Source: Edaphochlamys debaryana (lineage: Eukaryota > Chlorophyta > Chlorophyceae > Chlamydomonadales). Taken from it: 64,000 bases of DNA. The notes beneath the pieces are model-generated. The model did no database searches. It worked only from the letters and a program-made list of their open reading frames with translations, and was not told the origin of the DNA. The translations under genes and the position numbers were made by a program. The stretch covers positions 806,001 through 870,000 of the forward strand of contig JAEHOE010000033.1 of the NCBI GenBank assembly GCA_016858145.1, written 5' to 3'. Within the stretch, counting starts at the first letter, position 1. Each line of letters opens with the position of its first letter. Of this stretch, positions 12,136-27,463 are shown piece by piece.

Positions 12136-14663
12136 CTCTGGGCCCTATACCAGCCTACAAAGCCGCTCGGGCTGTCAAGAAAAGCGTGTGGGTCGCGTGT
12201 GGCTAAGCTGTGCTTCTAGTCACGAAGCAAGAATAGCTAGGAGTTGCCCATCGTTACCGACGGGCTGCGGGTAAGCGAGCGGGTCAAGTTTGTGCGGGTG
12301 GGCGAGGTCCGCACCGCAGGTAATGGTAATGGGGGCCGTGGGTAATCCTGTCAGCTTCGTTGCTCTCCGAATAAGTTGCTTGCTGCGCACAAACTACTTC
12401 AACCTGCCTGCTGAAGCTCTGAAAAGCCTGGGTGGCCAGCCCGCGATTTTCCGCTTGCAAAGCGCTTGACCTTTGCGTTATTTGCCTGGTTACAACCCCA
12501 TTCGCTTCTCGATGCTCTTTGCTTCCACGCCGTAGCTGGTTCAGCTGGGGCACGCGCGCGTTTGCAGCCGACCGATGTCAACCCGACCGATGTCAACCCT
12601 TTCGCCAAGTCGCGCCAAACCAGCAACCACAGCGCTTGCCCGGCCCTACACACACCCTCGTACATCTTACCCTGCGTACGCACAGCAGAACAAAGACAAA
12701 CGATTGGCCCGCCTTGTCCACTTGCACTTGCGAAGGCGGCCGTACGCCAGGTTAAGGCGGCCAATACACACACGGAACTCCCCCTCTTCCCCTCCTCCAA
12801 CACCAGTTCCCCGCCGCCCTCGGCACACGGAGTCCTGAACGACCAATATGAATGCATCCGACCAGGTCCCAAGTGCATGCCCTCCCGGCTGCCTTCCGTC
12901 CCTTCCGTCCCTTCCGCCCCTTCACACCCGCAGCCGCTTCGCCAGTTGCTGCTCCAGCACCTGCTCAACGCGCGTGAAGCCAGCGACAGCACCAGCGTGA
13001 CAGCGAGCGCGAGGGCGGAACGAGCCATGTCGCCCGATCGCCGATACGGCCTGATGGCCCGACCTATGAGCTCGCAGCTATATCTCAACGTAAGAGGACG
13101 TGGCGCGGGGGCCGCCGAGGGGCGAGTGTGCAAAGCGTCGCGACCAAGGTCGCCCGGGCCCGGGCCCGGTCGCTCGGGACGCTGCTGTTCAAGCAGACAC
13201 GCGGCTGTGTCTATTGTATGCACGTGCCTCGGGGCGCAATGCGGCAAGAATTGTACTGTTAGTTGAAGCGTCGCGATCTGACACGACCGCCAACAAGCCC
13301 GCGTCCCTCGCCAGGGCTTCCCGCGGCCTCCCGCAGCTCTGCGTGTGGGCAAAGTGGCATATGGCATATGAAACCTCCAAAGCGTCAGCGGCCGAGGTGG
13401 ACCCGCAGCGGCAGGCGGCGCTCAATTTCATGCAGGTGCGTGGGGGGGGGGGCTGAGGGGAGGGGGAGGGGGAAAGAGCAGGATGCGATGGTTACAGTAG
13501 GAACCGCCTCCGAGCACCAGCTGAGAGGGGTTAAGCGTAAAGCGCCACCTACCGGGTATGGGCCTCCATACCAGCACCGCCCCCAGCTGCAGCCAACTGT
13601 TGGTCGTTGACCCACAACGAGGGGGTCGCCGAGGGGAGACCCCTCAAAACTTCTTTTCTGGCGCTTGGCCTACCAAGCGCAAATTTCTGGGAAGCGGTCT
13701 AGGCCCGCGAGCGGGCCGGTGTTCTTTGAAGGGCCAAGGCACGTCCAGGCACGTCGAGGGCCACCACTGACTCACACCACCAGGCACAGCGTCCCAACAT
13801 CCCACCAAAATGCCCCTAGCGTCGCACGGGCAACCAGAGGGCCACCAAGACATCCAGCAGAGCACCACTCGCAGCATGTATGACATCGAACGCAACATCA
13901 CACCTTTCCGCAAAGCCATTCGTCCGGACAGCCCCGCAGATGCCGCACCATGCTAGCTCTGCGTGCGAATGGTTGGGAATTCTATGCGGCGGCACGAGGG
14001 CTGCCGATCGTGGCCTGACGCGGCACAAGGCCCGCCTACCAGCCAACTTAGCTGACACCCTATGGCTCAGATGAGCGTAGTAGTGCGACCACGACCGGAC
14101 GTGCGAGGAGACATAGTACGCCGCCTTCAAGCTTGAGTCCCAGAGCTCGCCCTTACATGCAGTCTCTCCGCTAGCCGTCCATAGCATCCAACAAGCGAGA
14201 ATGAAGATCATCTGGCCGACGGAGGTGTCAGTCCGCGGTCGCTCCTCGATGCGTGCGACTTTCTGGCTGCGGCCCCGCCGAGGCGGGGCCGCAGATATGT
14301 TCTGTGTGTGTTCTGTGTGTTCTGTGTGTTCTGTGTGTTGAGCAGGAGGGCGAGAGAGCGGGGGAAGGGAAAGGGTCAGTGGTGCTCTTCCCCCGCAGCC
14401 GGAGCCTCCCGCCTCATCCTGCGATGTACTTTTATGTCCAACTAGTGGAAACGTACCATGGGTGTGCGAAGTCGACCCCCGGGCCCGTGCCGACGACCTC
14501 GCCTCGCCCCCGCATCCCGCCCTCGCCCACCCCCGCGCCGAGTGTACAAGCGCCCTCATCCTCTCCGCCCACATTACATGCCATCCCTAAACAGTCTTAC
14601 ACCGCGCTCGCACTTGAACTGCCGCATCCACGCCCCCTCTAGTGGCTCCGCGAGCGCGCGAGC
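12136..14663. other. Region without a supported gene; two candidate exons
   Basis: Two weak candidates. (1) Minus strand from ATG 13028: an open frame starting MARSALALAVTLVLSLASRA, a textbook signal peptide, preceded by an AT-rich stretch (GATATAGC) about 50 bases upstream; downstream exons could not be built. (2) Plus strand 13361-13435: 25 codons starting ATG and ending on a GTGCGT donor, with no partner exon found. Short tandem repeats occur at 12571-12600 (15-base unit twice) and 14298-14341 (TTCTGTGTGT units). The long open frames on both strands at 12.4-13.4 kb overlap each other and show no family signature. Confidence 0.35.
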
Positions 14664-17600
14664 ATGTCGCCGTTCCTCAGGGCGCCAGCCCCCCTCGCGC
14701 TTCTCGCCTTGCTCCTACCTTTCCTAGGAGCAGCGACCGCAGACGCAACCGAGCGACCGGCGCCACGAGCTCAGCGCGAGCAGGCGAACGGCGGGGGGGC
14801 GGGGGCGGAGGAAGGCGCCTTCCCAACGCCCGCAGCAGGCGCTGCTCGCTGGGGCGCCTCAGCCGCTACGCCGCCCCTCCCGCGAACCCCCCTGCCTCGC
14901 TCGCTGCGGCCGGGCTGGGCGGCAACGGTGACAGGGGCAGCCACTGCAGCATCCCCCGGGGGCCCCCCTCCGCCAGGCGCTGCCGCTGGGCCCAGGGAGG
15001 TGGGGGCCGGGGGCGTCGGGGCCCCCGCGCTCCCGCAACGGGCGGGCGGGGCGGGAAGCGGGGATGCGGCGGGGACCGGTGGGGCGAGCGGGGGAGGGGG
15101 CGGGCTCGGTGCGGGGGCTTTCTCAGCTCCAGTGCCCCAGGGGGAAGTGCTGCTGGTGGGGTGGGCGGTGGGGGCCCAGCTCTTCGCCGCGCCTGCCGCC
15201 ACCGCCTCCGCCGCTTCCTCCGCCGTCAGCGCCTACCCAACCGCCGGCTCGACGGGGCAACCGCGCCGCATCGCCGCCGGGGAGCAGGACGGCGACGGCA
15301 GCAGCGGCGGCGGCGGTGACGGCGAAGGCGAGGAGCGGCCTGGAGCCGACGGGCCTGGCGCCGCCGCCGCTGCAGCAGAGGCCGCCGCCGGGCAAGGGGA
15401 GCCGGATGAGGACTCAGCTCCGCTGCTGCTCCTCCCAGACGGCAGAGACGGGCCGGTACCGGAGGCACCTGGCGGCGGCGGCGGCGGCAGAGACGGCGGC
15501 GGCGGCGGACCTCGAGCGCAGATGATGGGCCCGGCGGCGGCGGCGGCTTCTGGCGCGGAGGCGCCGTCGCCGCCAGAGCCCGCACCCCCGCAAGCGCCGC
15601 CCTCGCCGCTCGGAGCGCCGCCGCCGCTGGGGTCTGAGCTGCAGTGTCTGATGGGCCGAGACCCCGCCCTCTACGGCACGTCCCCTCCACCCCCGCCACC
15701 GCCACCGCCGCCGCCGCCGTCGAACAGCAGTGGCAATAGTACGGCACCCATGGCGCCGCCTCCGCCGCCGCCGCCGCCCCAGGTGTTGCTGCGGGACTCG
15801 AGCGGTCAGTCCTGGCAGTTGTTGGAGGGGGCTGACCCGCTGGCGGCGGTTGGCATGCTGGTTTCAGATACAATGGACGACAGGTACGGCGTGCTGTCGT
15901 TGCAGTCTGTCGTCCCCGCTTGCCGATCCGCCTTGTCGAGGTCAAGGGGACCCCGCCTGGCCGCGTGTCCCCGCTCCCGCCCACGTCCCTGCCGGCGTGC
16001 CTGCCGTAACCCCCACAACCGCAGGTGCACGGGGGCCCTTATCAGCCCCTGCCACGTGCTGACAGCCGGCCACTGCATCTTTGAGTTTGGTGGGGGCGAC
16101 GGCGGCGGCGGCAGCGATGGCGGCGACGGCGGCGGTGGTACTGACGGCAACAGCTCTTCCGATGGAGCATGGGTGCGGTCCTGGGGATTCGCTCCCGGCT
16201 GGACTGGATCGCCAACTGCCGGTTCGCATGCGCCGTACGGCGTCTACGCGTCACGACACGTCGCCGTACCGGACGAGCTCGTACAGAAGGGAGATCCGTC
16301 GTTCGACCTGGGTGAGTCCGCCTCTCACACACAGCCGCCCCATTTCCACCACCCCCCAGCCCGGCCCAGGCCACAGCCCCCAGCCCGGCCCAGGCCCCAG
16401 CCCCCAGCCCGGCCCAGCCCACAGCGTACCCGCAGGTACTTCGAGCTACGCCCGAACCCGCGTTGGCCCCCTACCCTTGACCCCTCCGCAACAACCTTGC
16501 TTTCCCCAATGCGCCCCTCCCCATCGGCCCACCCAGGACTGGTGGTGCTGGGGGCGTGTGTCCGCTCCGCCGTGGGTCCGCTCTTCCGCCTGCCGTACGG
16601 CCCGGGGGGGAGTGGCGGGGGGAGTGGCGGCAGCGGCGGCGGGGCCAACACCACGGGCGACCCAGGGGACCCCGAGTCAAACGGCACGTCGCCGTACCGC
16701 GTGAGTGCAATGGGGACCTAACCTCCGGGCACCGGGCTCGAGGGCGGAGCTCTTTCCTGGGGCACCGGGTTCCGGAGCGAGGCTCTTCTTACGCTGGGTC
16801 GACTGCCGCCGTGGTCATGTCACCCGCGCCACAGGTGACTAAGGTGGACGGCATATCAGTCATAGTGCGCACCGACGGCGGCGACGGGCCGCCAGCCGAC
16901 GGCGGCGGAGGCGGCGAGGGCGGGGACGCGCCGTGCCTCAACTACGCAGGGTGGGTCACGAGCCGAGACTGCGGGGAAGGCGGGGCTGGGATCAGGGCCC
17001 GTCGGCAGAAAGGATGCGCCAGTGCAGGCGGACCTTTCAACACGCTTGCTGCCCTCCGATGTGTTGCATGAGATGTGATGGCCGGTTGCTGCGTGCCCTC
17101 GACCCGTGCCTTCGTTGCACCTCGCGGTGGCCCCACGCTGCAGCTACCCCACGCCCTCCGTCAAGTGGGCCCAGTACTGCCGGTGGGTGGTTGGGCGGAT
17201 GCATGGCCGGGCACCCTGCGTCGCGCGTTCATCCATCCGCGTTGTGCTCCTCGAGCCCCGGTCGTGAGCACCGTTGTCTCTGGGCCCGCGGCGGTGCCCA
17301 CCGCCCCCGGGGTGTAACACAGAATGCCATGCAAGGCCAAGTGCACGAGGGAGGGCACGCAGGCGGCGTTCAGGCCACACACGCGCGCTGCTTGCGTTCC
17401 CCGAGGAGCTCCGCGTGGGATAGATGGGACAGTGAGCAGTCCGGGACCTGGGCCAACCCGCCCTTGCCTTCCGGGCCCACCCCCCACCTCCCGCCGCCCC
17501 CAGGGTGCTGATGGAGCTAGACAACAACAACTTTGTGGAGACCAGCTGCAGAGGTGCGGCCTTGCAGGGGCGGCATACATCCGTAGGAGACGGGTTGGGA

Positions 17601-18063
17601 TCTCCATACAAACCACCGGCGCCCAGGCGATCCCCCGATGCAGTCCCCGTTTACGCGGGAGACCTCAGGTTACTCAGCTCGCTCGCTGCACTGGCCCTTT
17701 CGTTCGGCCGGTGGTTGCTACCGGCCTTCAGTCTCTCTTCCCCCCCTCCCCAAACGCCGGTCAGGCCAGCCCGGCGTGTCGGGTGCGCCCATGTGGACTT
17801 GGGAGCCAGGCGCCACAGCCGTCCCCGGCCCTGCCGCCGCCGCCACCACCGGCGAGGGCGGCGGCGACGGAGGCGGGACCGGCGGCGGAGGGGGCGACGG
17901 AGGCGGGGCCGGGGCCCAGGGCAGCGGGGCTGCGAGCCGGAGGGTGGTGCGGGCGGTGCTGACGGCGGGGGTGCCGGGGGGGCCCACGGCGGCGGTGCGG
18001 CTGGACGAGGGCATGGTGGCGTGGGTGCGGGAGCAGCAGGCCAAGCACCCGTGTGTGTGCTAG
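14664..18063 (+). CDS. Secreted chymotrypsin-fold (V8/trypsin-like, PA clan S1) serine protease
   Basis: Exons: 14664-15883, 16025-16311, 16537-16700, 16835-16950, 17504-17553, 17765-18063; phases close, 711 residues. A signal peptide is clear (MSPFLRAPAPLALLALLLPF, then LGAATA). Residues 30-400 are Gly/Ala/Pro-rich with runs of proline near 335-370, unlike a typical short propeptide and suggestive of hydroxyproline-rich wall association. Catalytic triad: His423 in CTGALISPCHVLTAGHC, Asp501 in DPSFDLGLVVLG, Ser618 in GQPGVSGAPMW. The GxSGxP and CTGALISP forms point to the V8-like glutamyl endopeptidase side of the family; specificity is inferred only. After the Ser motif comes a Gly-rich stretch and a short end. 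The first intron is 141 bases, in frame and stop-free, so a retained-intron product would remain open; the spliced form restores the usual RCTGAL join. Confidence 0.8.
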
Positions 18064-19517
18064 GCAGCTGCACTCGAGCACTGAGGGGCCGGCGCTTGGC
18101 CCGGTCGTGAGGCCGAAGCGCGAGCCCGAAGCACAGAGGGACGGCTCCGCATGTTGGGGCAAGAGGGGCGGGAGGAGGGCGAGCAGGGTTTCCGGTCGAA
18201 GGTTCGAGAGGTGACATGTGCTCCAACCACGCAACTACCGAGCTAGCTAGAAACATTACTCGGAGCTCCAAGGGCCAGGGCAGGCTGTGAGGATAAGCTG
18301 GCGTGAGACGCGGCAAAGCCAGCACAGGGAGGCAGAGGAGGCATGCGAACACCTTTGACTGTTGACGTCGTCTTGAGGGCTCAGGGCTAGTGTGGGGTGC
18401 TTGAGATCGGGGAGCGGCTCGATGTGCTATTATTATGTACGGACGTGCGGTACATTGTGTGCAGTTGTCTTGGGTTGACTGTCAGTAGTTGCGGCACTTG
18501 CTGATGGGTGCGCGTGCTGCGTCATGGCGGTAGGGTGCCCCACGCACGTGGCCCTGTTTGTTTTAGCTGTTGCTGTGTTGGCAGCTAGACTTAAGATCTT
18601 AGGTAGGCCCGGGCCACACCTTCAGGGCTTTAGGCTGGTGAATTGTTGGTTCAGAGGAGGTCAAGATTGTGGTGGCTGTCCTGGCAACGGCGTGGCTTAC
18701 ATGTGAGATTGGATCTGCGCAGCTCAAGCCAAGAAGGGTCCTCCTTAGCAGGACAGGGGCTCAGACCAGGGCTCGGCCCTCAGGCCTCAGCCCGGCGAGG
18801 CCGGCAGCTCTGGGACCGCACAGTCAGGGACATAGCAAAGCATTGCGACCCCACAAAGCTAAAAGCTCAAGCCCCGGCCGGCAGCACTGGGACCACGCAC
18901 GCACGCAGTCAAGCACTGGCACCCCACCTGACCCCACAAAGCTGAAACTCAATCAAGCCGCAATTCTTCGTCAGCGCAGCCTGCTGTGGGCCCCCGCAGC
19001 AATGTCACGGCCAAGCTCCGCCCCTTATCAAGCCTTATCCACCCCCAGCTCCTCTTGAGTTCGTAGGCGTAAAGCAACATGGTACGACAGGATCCAGAAG
19101 TCTTGTGTCAGTTGTGTGTCCTCCTGCTTCGTCCACCCCCGCCACCCCCTTCCGCCCGCCCACGACATGTCAAAGAGACGCTGGTAAGTGTATGGGTATC
19201 CCCGTACCGTACCCTCCCCCCCCGTCCGAGCCTCTCGCATGAGCCCACAGAGCCTCAGGCCGCCAGATTCCGAGCGACTGCAGCGAAGTGCCATGCCTGA
19301 GGGGTGGGGTGAGGGGTGGGGTGGGCCGGAACACACCCGCCCGAGTTGGCCAGAATTTGCCATACCCAAGAGTCGAGCCCTAACCCTGTGCGTGGCACGG
19401 TGGCTCCTGGCTCAGCAGCCCTCCGGCACACGGTCGATCTGCACCTGTACAGCCACGCCGGGCGCCCCAGCACCTCCAAGGCCCCCTTAGTGGAACAGAC
19501 CCGGTTGCACATTGACT
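18064..19517. other. Convergent intergenic region
   Basis: Between the protease stop and the 3' end of the first WrbA-like gene. No coding pattern seen. A minus-strand TGTAA (TTACA on plus, 18697-18701) could be the poly(A) signal of the WrbA-like gene if its transcript extends this far. No plus-strand TGTAA was seen for the protease. Confidence 0.4.
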
Positions 19518-20923
19518 TTACCCACCCCTTACCCCTGCCTCTCCCCCACTCACCTGTGCCCTGACTGCCGCCAGCTCCGCCTCGCTCGGGTCCCTCCTGT
19601 TGTCACCCGCGAGCGTGCCGCCGCCCCAGGGCGACCCCCCCTTGGCCTCGTCCACTCCGAACATGACGCCCCCGGCCGCGTAGCCGGCGGGGACGAAGAT
19701 CATGCCGTGGTGCGCGAGCTGGGTCACTGGGGGGGCGGGTATGGCAAGCGGGAAGAGGCGCAGGTAGGCGGGCGGGGCCTCGAAGAGTGGCGTCCTGCCC
19801 TGTGATGATACCGAGCTGACACCCCTGGATCCTGGATTCAATCCGTCGAGGCTCCATGGTGGATCCCAAGCACCCCACGCCGTACGCCTCCCGTTGCAAC
19901 TGCAGCCCGTGCTTGCCTGCCGTCAGGAAGCCCTATCCCTGTGATCTCCACCCTGCTACCCACACTACCCGCTCTCGCCTGCCGTCATGATGCTCGTCTC
20001 CTGCCCCCCGCTCTGCACCATGTTGGACGTGAAAAGCGAGGCCGGCTTGCCGTGCAGGGCGCCCCTCTGCCACAGGAAGCCGGTGGCGTCAAAGAAGGCC
20101 TGCATAGAAGCGGGCATCATGCCAAACCTGCATTGGGTAGCGGGGGCAGGCGGGGAATGTGTATCGGTGAAGGTGGGCCGGGGACAGGGCGAGGGGACTG
20201 GGGCAGCGCTCTGCACCCCTCGGTGATACGCGGCATGCCCCAGGCAGGCATGGGAGGGAGCGGCGGCCAGGCCCCCACCCTGCACGTGGGCCCTCGTCAG
20301 GGGCGGCCGGGCGGAACTGCACACAGGTGGGCACTGGGCAGCCAAGCCCCCTGTCAGTACATGCATGTCGTACCCTGTCGTACCACGTGGGGAATCCGAA
20401 CACGAATGCGTCCGCCTGGTCGAGCGCGTGGGGGTCGATGACCGGGTGAGCGGACTTGGGCGGCGCCTGGAGCTCCGCCAATGCCGCAGCAGGCATGACC
20501 TCTGACACCTACGCACGGAGGAGCCCATGCATATCACGCAACGGCCAATATTGTGCGTTATATCAGTCACCCTTACCAAGGGTGAAGGGCTCAAGGCCCC
20601 CCTCCTCCGAGTCCGCGCCCACAGTCCCATGTGTTCCCCCAGCCCCGCACCTGGTAGATGGCCACCTCCACTCCCTCCTCCTTCTCCAGCGCCTCCTTGT
20701 AGGTCTCGGCCAGCTTGAGGATGTGGCCGTAGGTCGAGTAGAAGATCAGAAACACCTTGAGCGGCTTGGCGGGGGTCGCGTCGGCGCGGGTAGAGGGCGA
20801 GGGTGCGTGCCCATCGGCAGGGCGGGCAGGTGAGACCGCTCTACCGTCTGATGCTGCTCCATCTGCATGCGTTGAATCTGCTTCATTTGGTTGTGAGCTG
20901 GTGGCTGGCTCGGAACCGCTCAT
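19518..20923 (-). CDS. WrbA-like NAD(P)H:quinone oxidoreductase (flavodoxin fold), copy 1
   Basis: FMN-dependent two-electron quinone reductase family. Exons 5' to 3': 20923-20651, 20508-20384, 20127-19979, 19726 to about 19518; about 251 residues. The flavin-binding loop is [20 protein letters not shown], followed by [28 protein letters not shown] and [19 protein letters not shown]. Residues 1-60 are a Ser/Ala/Pro-rich hydrophilic extension with no acylation motif. An upstream in-frame ATG at 21070 would add 49 residues; 20923 is preferred by analogy with copy 2. Intron 3 begins GCGAGA, a GC-AG intron, where copy 2 has GTGGGT. The usual Arg of FPTR is Trp. The short final exon with the KLAA-type ending of the other copies was not found; reading exon 4 through to TAA/TGA at 19518 is the default, so the C-terminus is uncertain and the copy may be decaying. 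Confidence 0.75.
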
Positions 20924-22347
20924 GGCTCGGTCGCGATGGTGTCGCAAAACGATGTCGCGTCGCGAGGTTGGAGTCGAAAGTGGCGAAAGGCAATGTACAT
21001 ATATGACTGCGCGACGTAATCGGCTGGGTGAGGGCTCATGTGCGCGTGCATCACTCGGGTTAAGGCGCATGCGCCCCCTCTCACCAGCCTCTCACCCCTG
21101 CCTCTGCGGGCTCTGCTTTTGCCTGCTTACATGCGGGTGCCGGTGGGCCCCCACTCATGCGTGCAGCCCCCCTTGCGGGTGCTTGGGGCCGCTGACAGCT
21201 AACAGGCGTACAGACCCGTGCATAGCAGCCGTTGGTCATGCAACGCCTTGTCACGAGTCCACAGTCCAGCCACAGACTCTGTCAAGCACCTGTGTCCAAC
21301 CCGGACTTCATCCGATGGGTCACCACGAGTGCTTGCGGCCATGGATACCGCTGTGCCGCAGCCGTGCAATGCCCGGCACAAGTCGATCTGCATTTTCAGC
21401 ACACTGTCCGGATGGTATACACAAGCCAAGAAGTTGTGGTGTCACGTCCACTGTGCATGCATGGATGCGCATCCTGCATCCGCACCAACCGTGACCCCCT
21501 GACTGGTCTCCCAGGCCGTGTCCTTACGCAGACGCGCACTCGCTTGCCTGGCACTCTTCTCTTTACCCGTGCCCCCGTCACGCATGCACACCAGGGCCCG
21601 AGTCATCCCCTTCAACCCAGGGGTCAACCAGTGTCCGCTCTGGATCACGACTCACCGTACCGTCAGCGAATGCCGCCCTCACCGCCTCCCTCCTACCAGC
21701 AGCCAGTACTGCCCCACCCCATGTGTGCACCCACCGCCCGTGTGCCCCGTACAGCACGCCCACTTAGCATGCTCCCTCACCGCCTCCCTCCTACCAGCAG
21801 CCAGTACTGCCCCACCCCATGTGTGCACCCACCGCCCGTGTGCCCCGTACAGCACGCCCACTTAGCATGCTCCCTCCAGCACTATGCCCGCCTCCACCAT
21901 AACCCACACACCTCCATTTACTTGACGCGACATACGCACTCCAGTGCCTCCTGCGACTTGCAGGGCCTGCCCCTTGGCCGCCTGCCCTCGCAGCAAGCCC
22001 CTGGCGGCACTCGTGACGGCAGGCCACGCCCGTCTGTGCAGACACGCTGTCTGCACGGTTCCCCTCATTCGTTTGAACTTGTGCAGGCGCGGGAGGCACA
22101 TCCTCACATCCCCTTTGGCGCCAACCCTACGCGCCAGCTCCACGCCAGTCGTGGTCAAATCCCGTTTGCCCCCAGTCGGTCCATGCCGCAACCTCTCCAC
22201 GTTAACCCATACTCGGTTTACAGTTGCTGTCCCTCAACGCGTGTCCACGGCACGGTACATTGCCGTACTGCCGCCCCGCTGTAGGCCGCCAGCCTTTATT
22301 AAGAGAGATGCCGCACGCCGCCCTACTGCCAACTGCCTCTTGTCTCC
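20924..22347. other. Intergenic spacer between WrbA-like copies 1 and 2
   Basis: Holds the promoter of copy 1 and the 3' UTR of copy 2. A minus-strand TGTAA (TTACA on plus, 22218-22222) lies about 125 bases past the copy 2 stop and is a good poly(A) signal. A 98-base tandem duplication is listed separately. Open frames here overlap on both strands and look non-coding. Confidence 0.5.
21676..21872. repeat. 98-base tandem duplication, two near-identical copies
   Basis: The segment beginning CCCTCACCGCCTCCCTCCTA and ending CACTTAGCATGCT recurs with an exact offset of 98 bases (for example CTTAGCAT at 21763 and 21861). No gene or terminal inverted repeat is associated. Confidence 0.9.
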
Positions 22348-26917
<4,570 letters not shown>

Positions 26918-27463
26918 TTTGCACGATGTGCTTGCAAGCGAAAGGTTGTGCGGAAGCAGTGGTTACTGTGGACGTGAGTTGTCAGTGAGAGTGTGGAGAC
27001 TGGCTGTGTGGAGCGACGGGGCAGAGGCTATGAGGGCGCCGTGGATTCGGGTTCGCGTAAACGCGAGCGCCGAGCCTGTCACCCATTCATGCCGCCCGCG
27101 TAGCCAAGTTACTGCCCCCGCGGCTGGCATCCACCACGAAGCAGCAAGCAACGGACGCGTTGCTGTAGCGTGCGCACACTTGAAGATGATACTCTGTGTG
27201 TCGCGGCGGTTGAGCCCGTCAGGCGGCACGCGCGGCGCGATGAGTAGAAGGCAGCCTGTAGGAAGGCATGGACTAGGGCGGAGGCCTGAAACCGGGCTCC
27301 AGGCTTGGTCGAGTGCGCTCGAACGCGGGTCTGTGGGTCGCTGTGGGCCTTCCTTTGCAGAGCACCGCATTTACACACAGCGTACGCCGGCAGTGCTTAC
27401 CAGTTGAATCTAGGACAGTACTTTCTGATCTTCTGGCGAGTCCCTAGTACTAACTAGGCCAAA
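26918..27463. promoter_or_regulatory. Divergent promoter region, WrbA-like copy 3 (-) and alpha/beta hydrolase (+)
   Basis: The 546 bases separate two start codons pointing away from each other and must contain both promoters and 5' UTRs. No clear TATA box stands out in either direction. The hydrolase ATG has a favourable GCCAAAATG context. Confidence 0.55.

Noticed and set aside
12399..13367. 322-codon minus-strand frame taken as one gene
   Set aside because: Overlapped by an equally long plus-strand frame; only the internal MARSALALAV signal-peptide-like stretch is suggestive, and that is recorded as a weak candidate.
20591..21070. Longer N-terminus of WrbA-like copy 1 from ATG 21070
   Set aside because: The added 49 residues have no counterpart in copies 2 and 3 and are basic and low in alanine; kept only as an alternative start.
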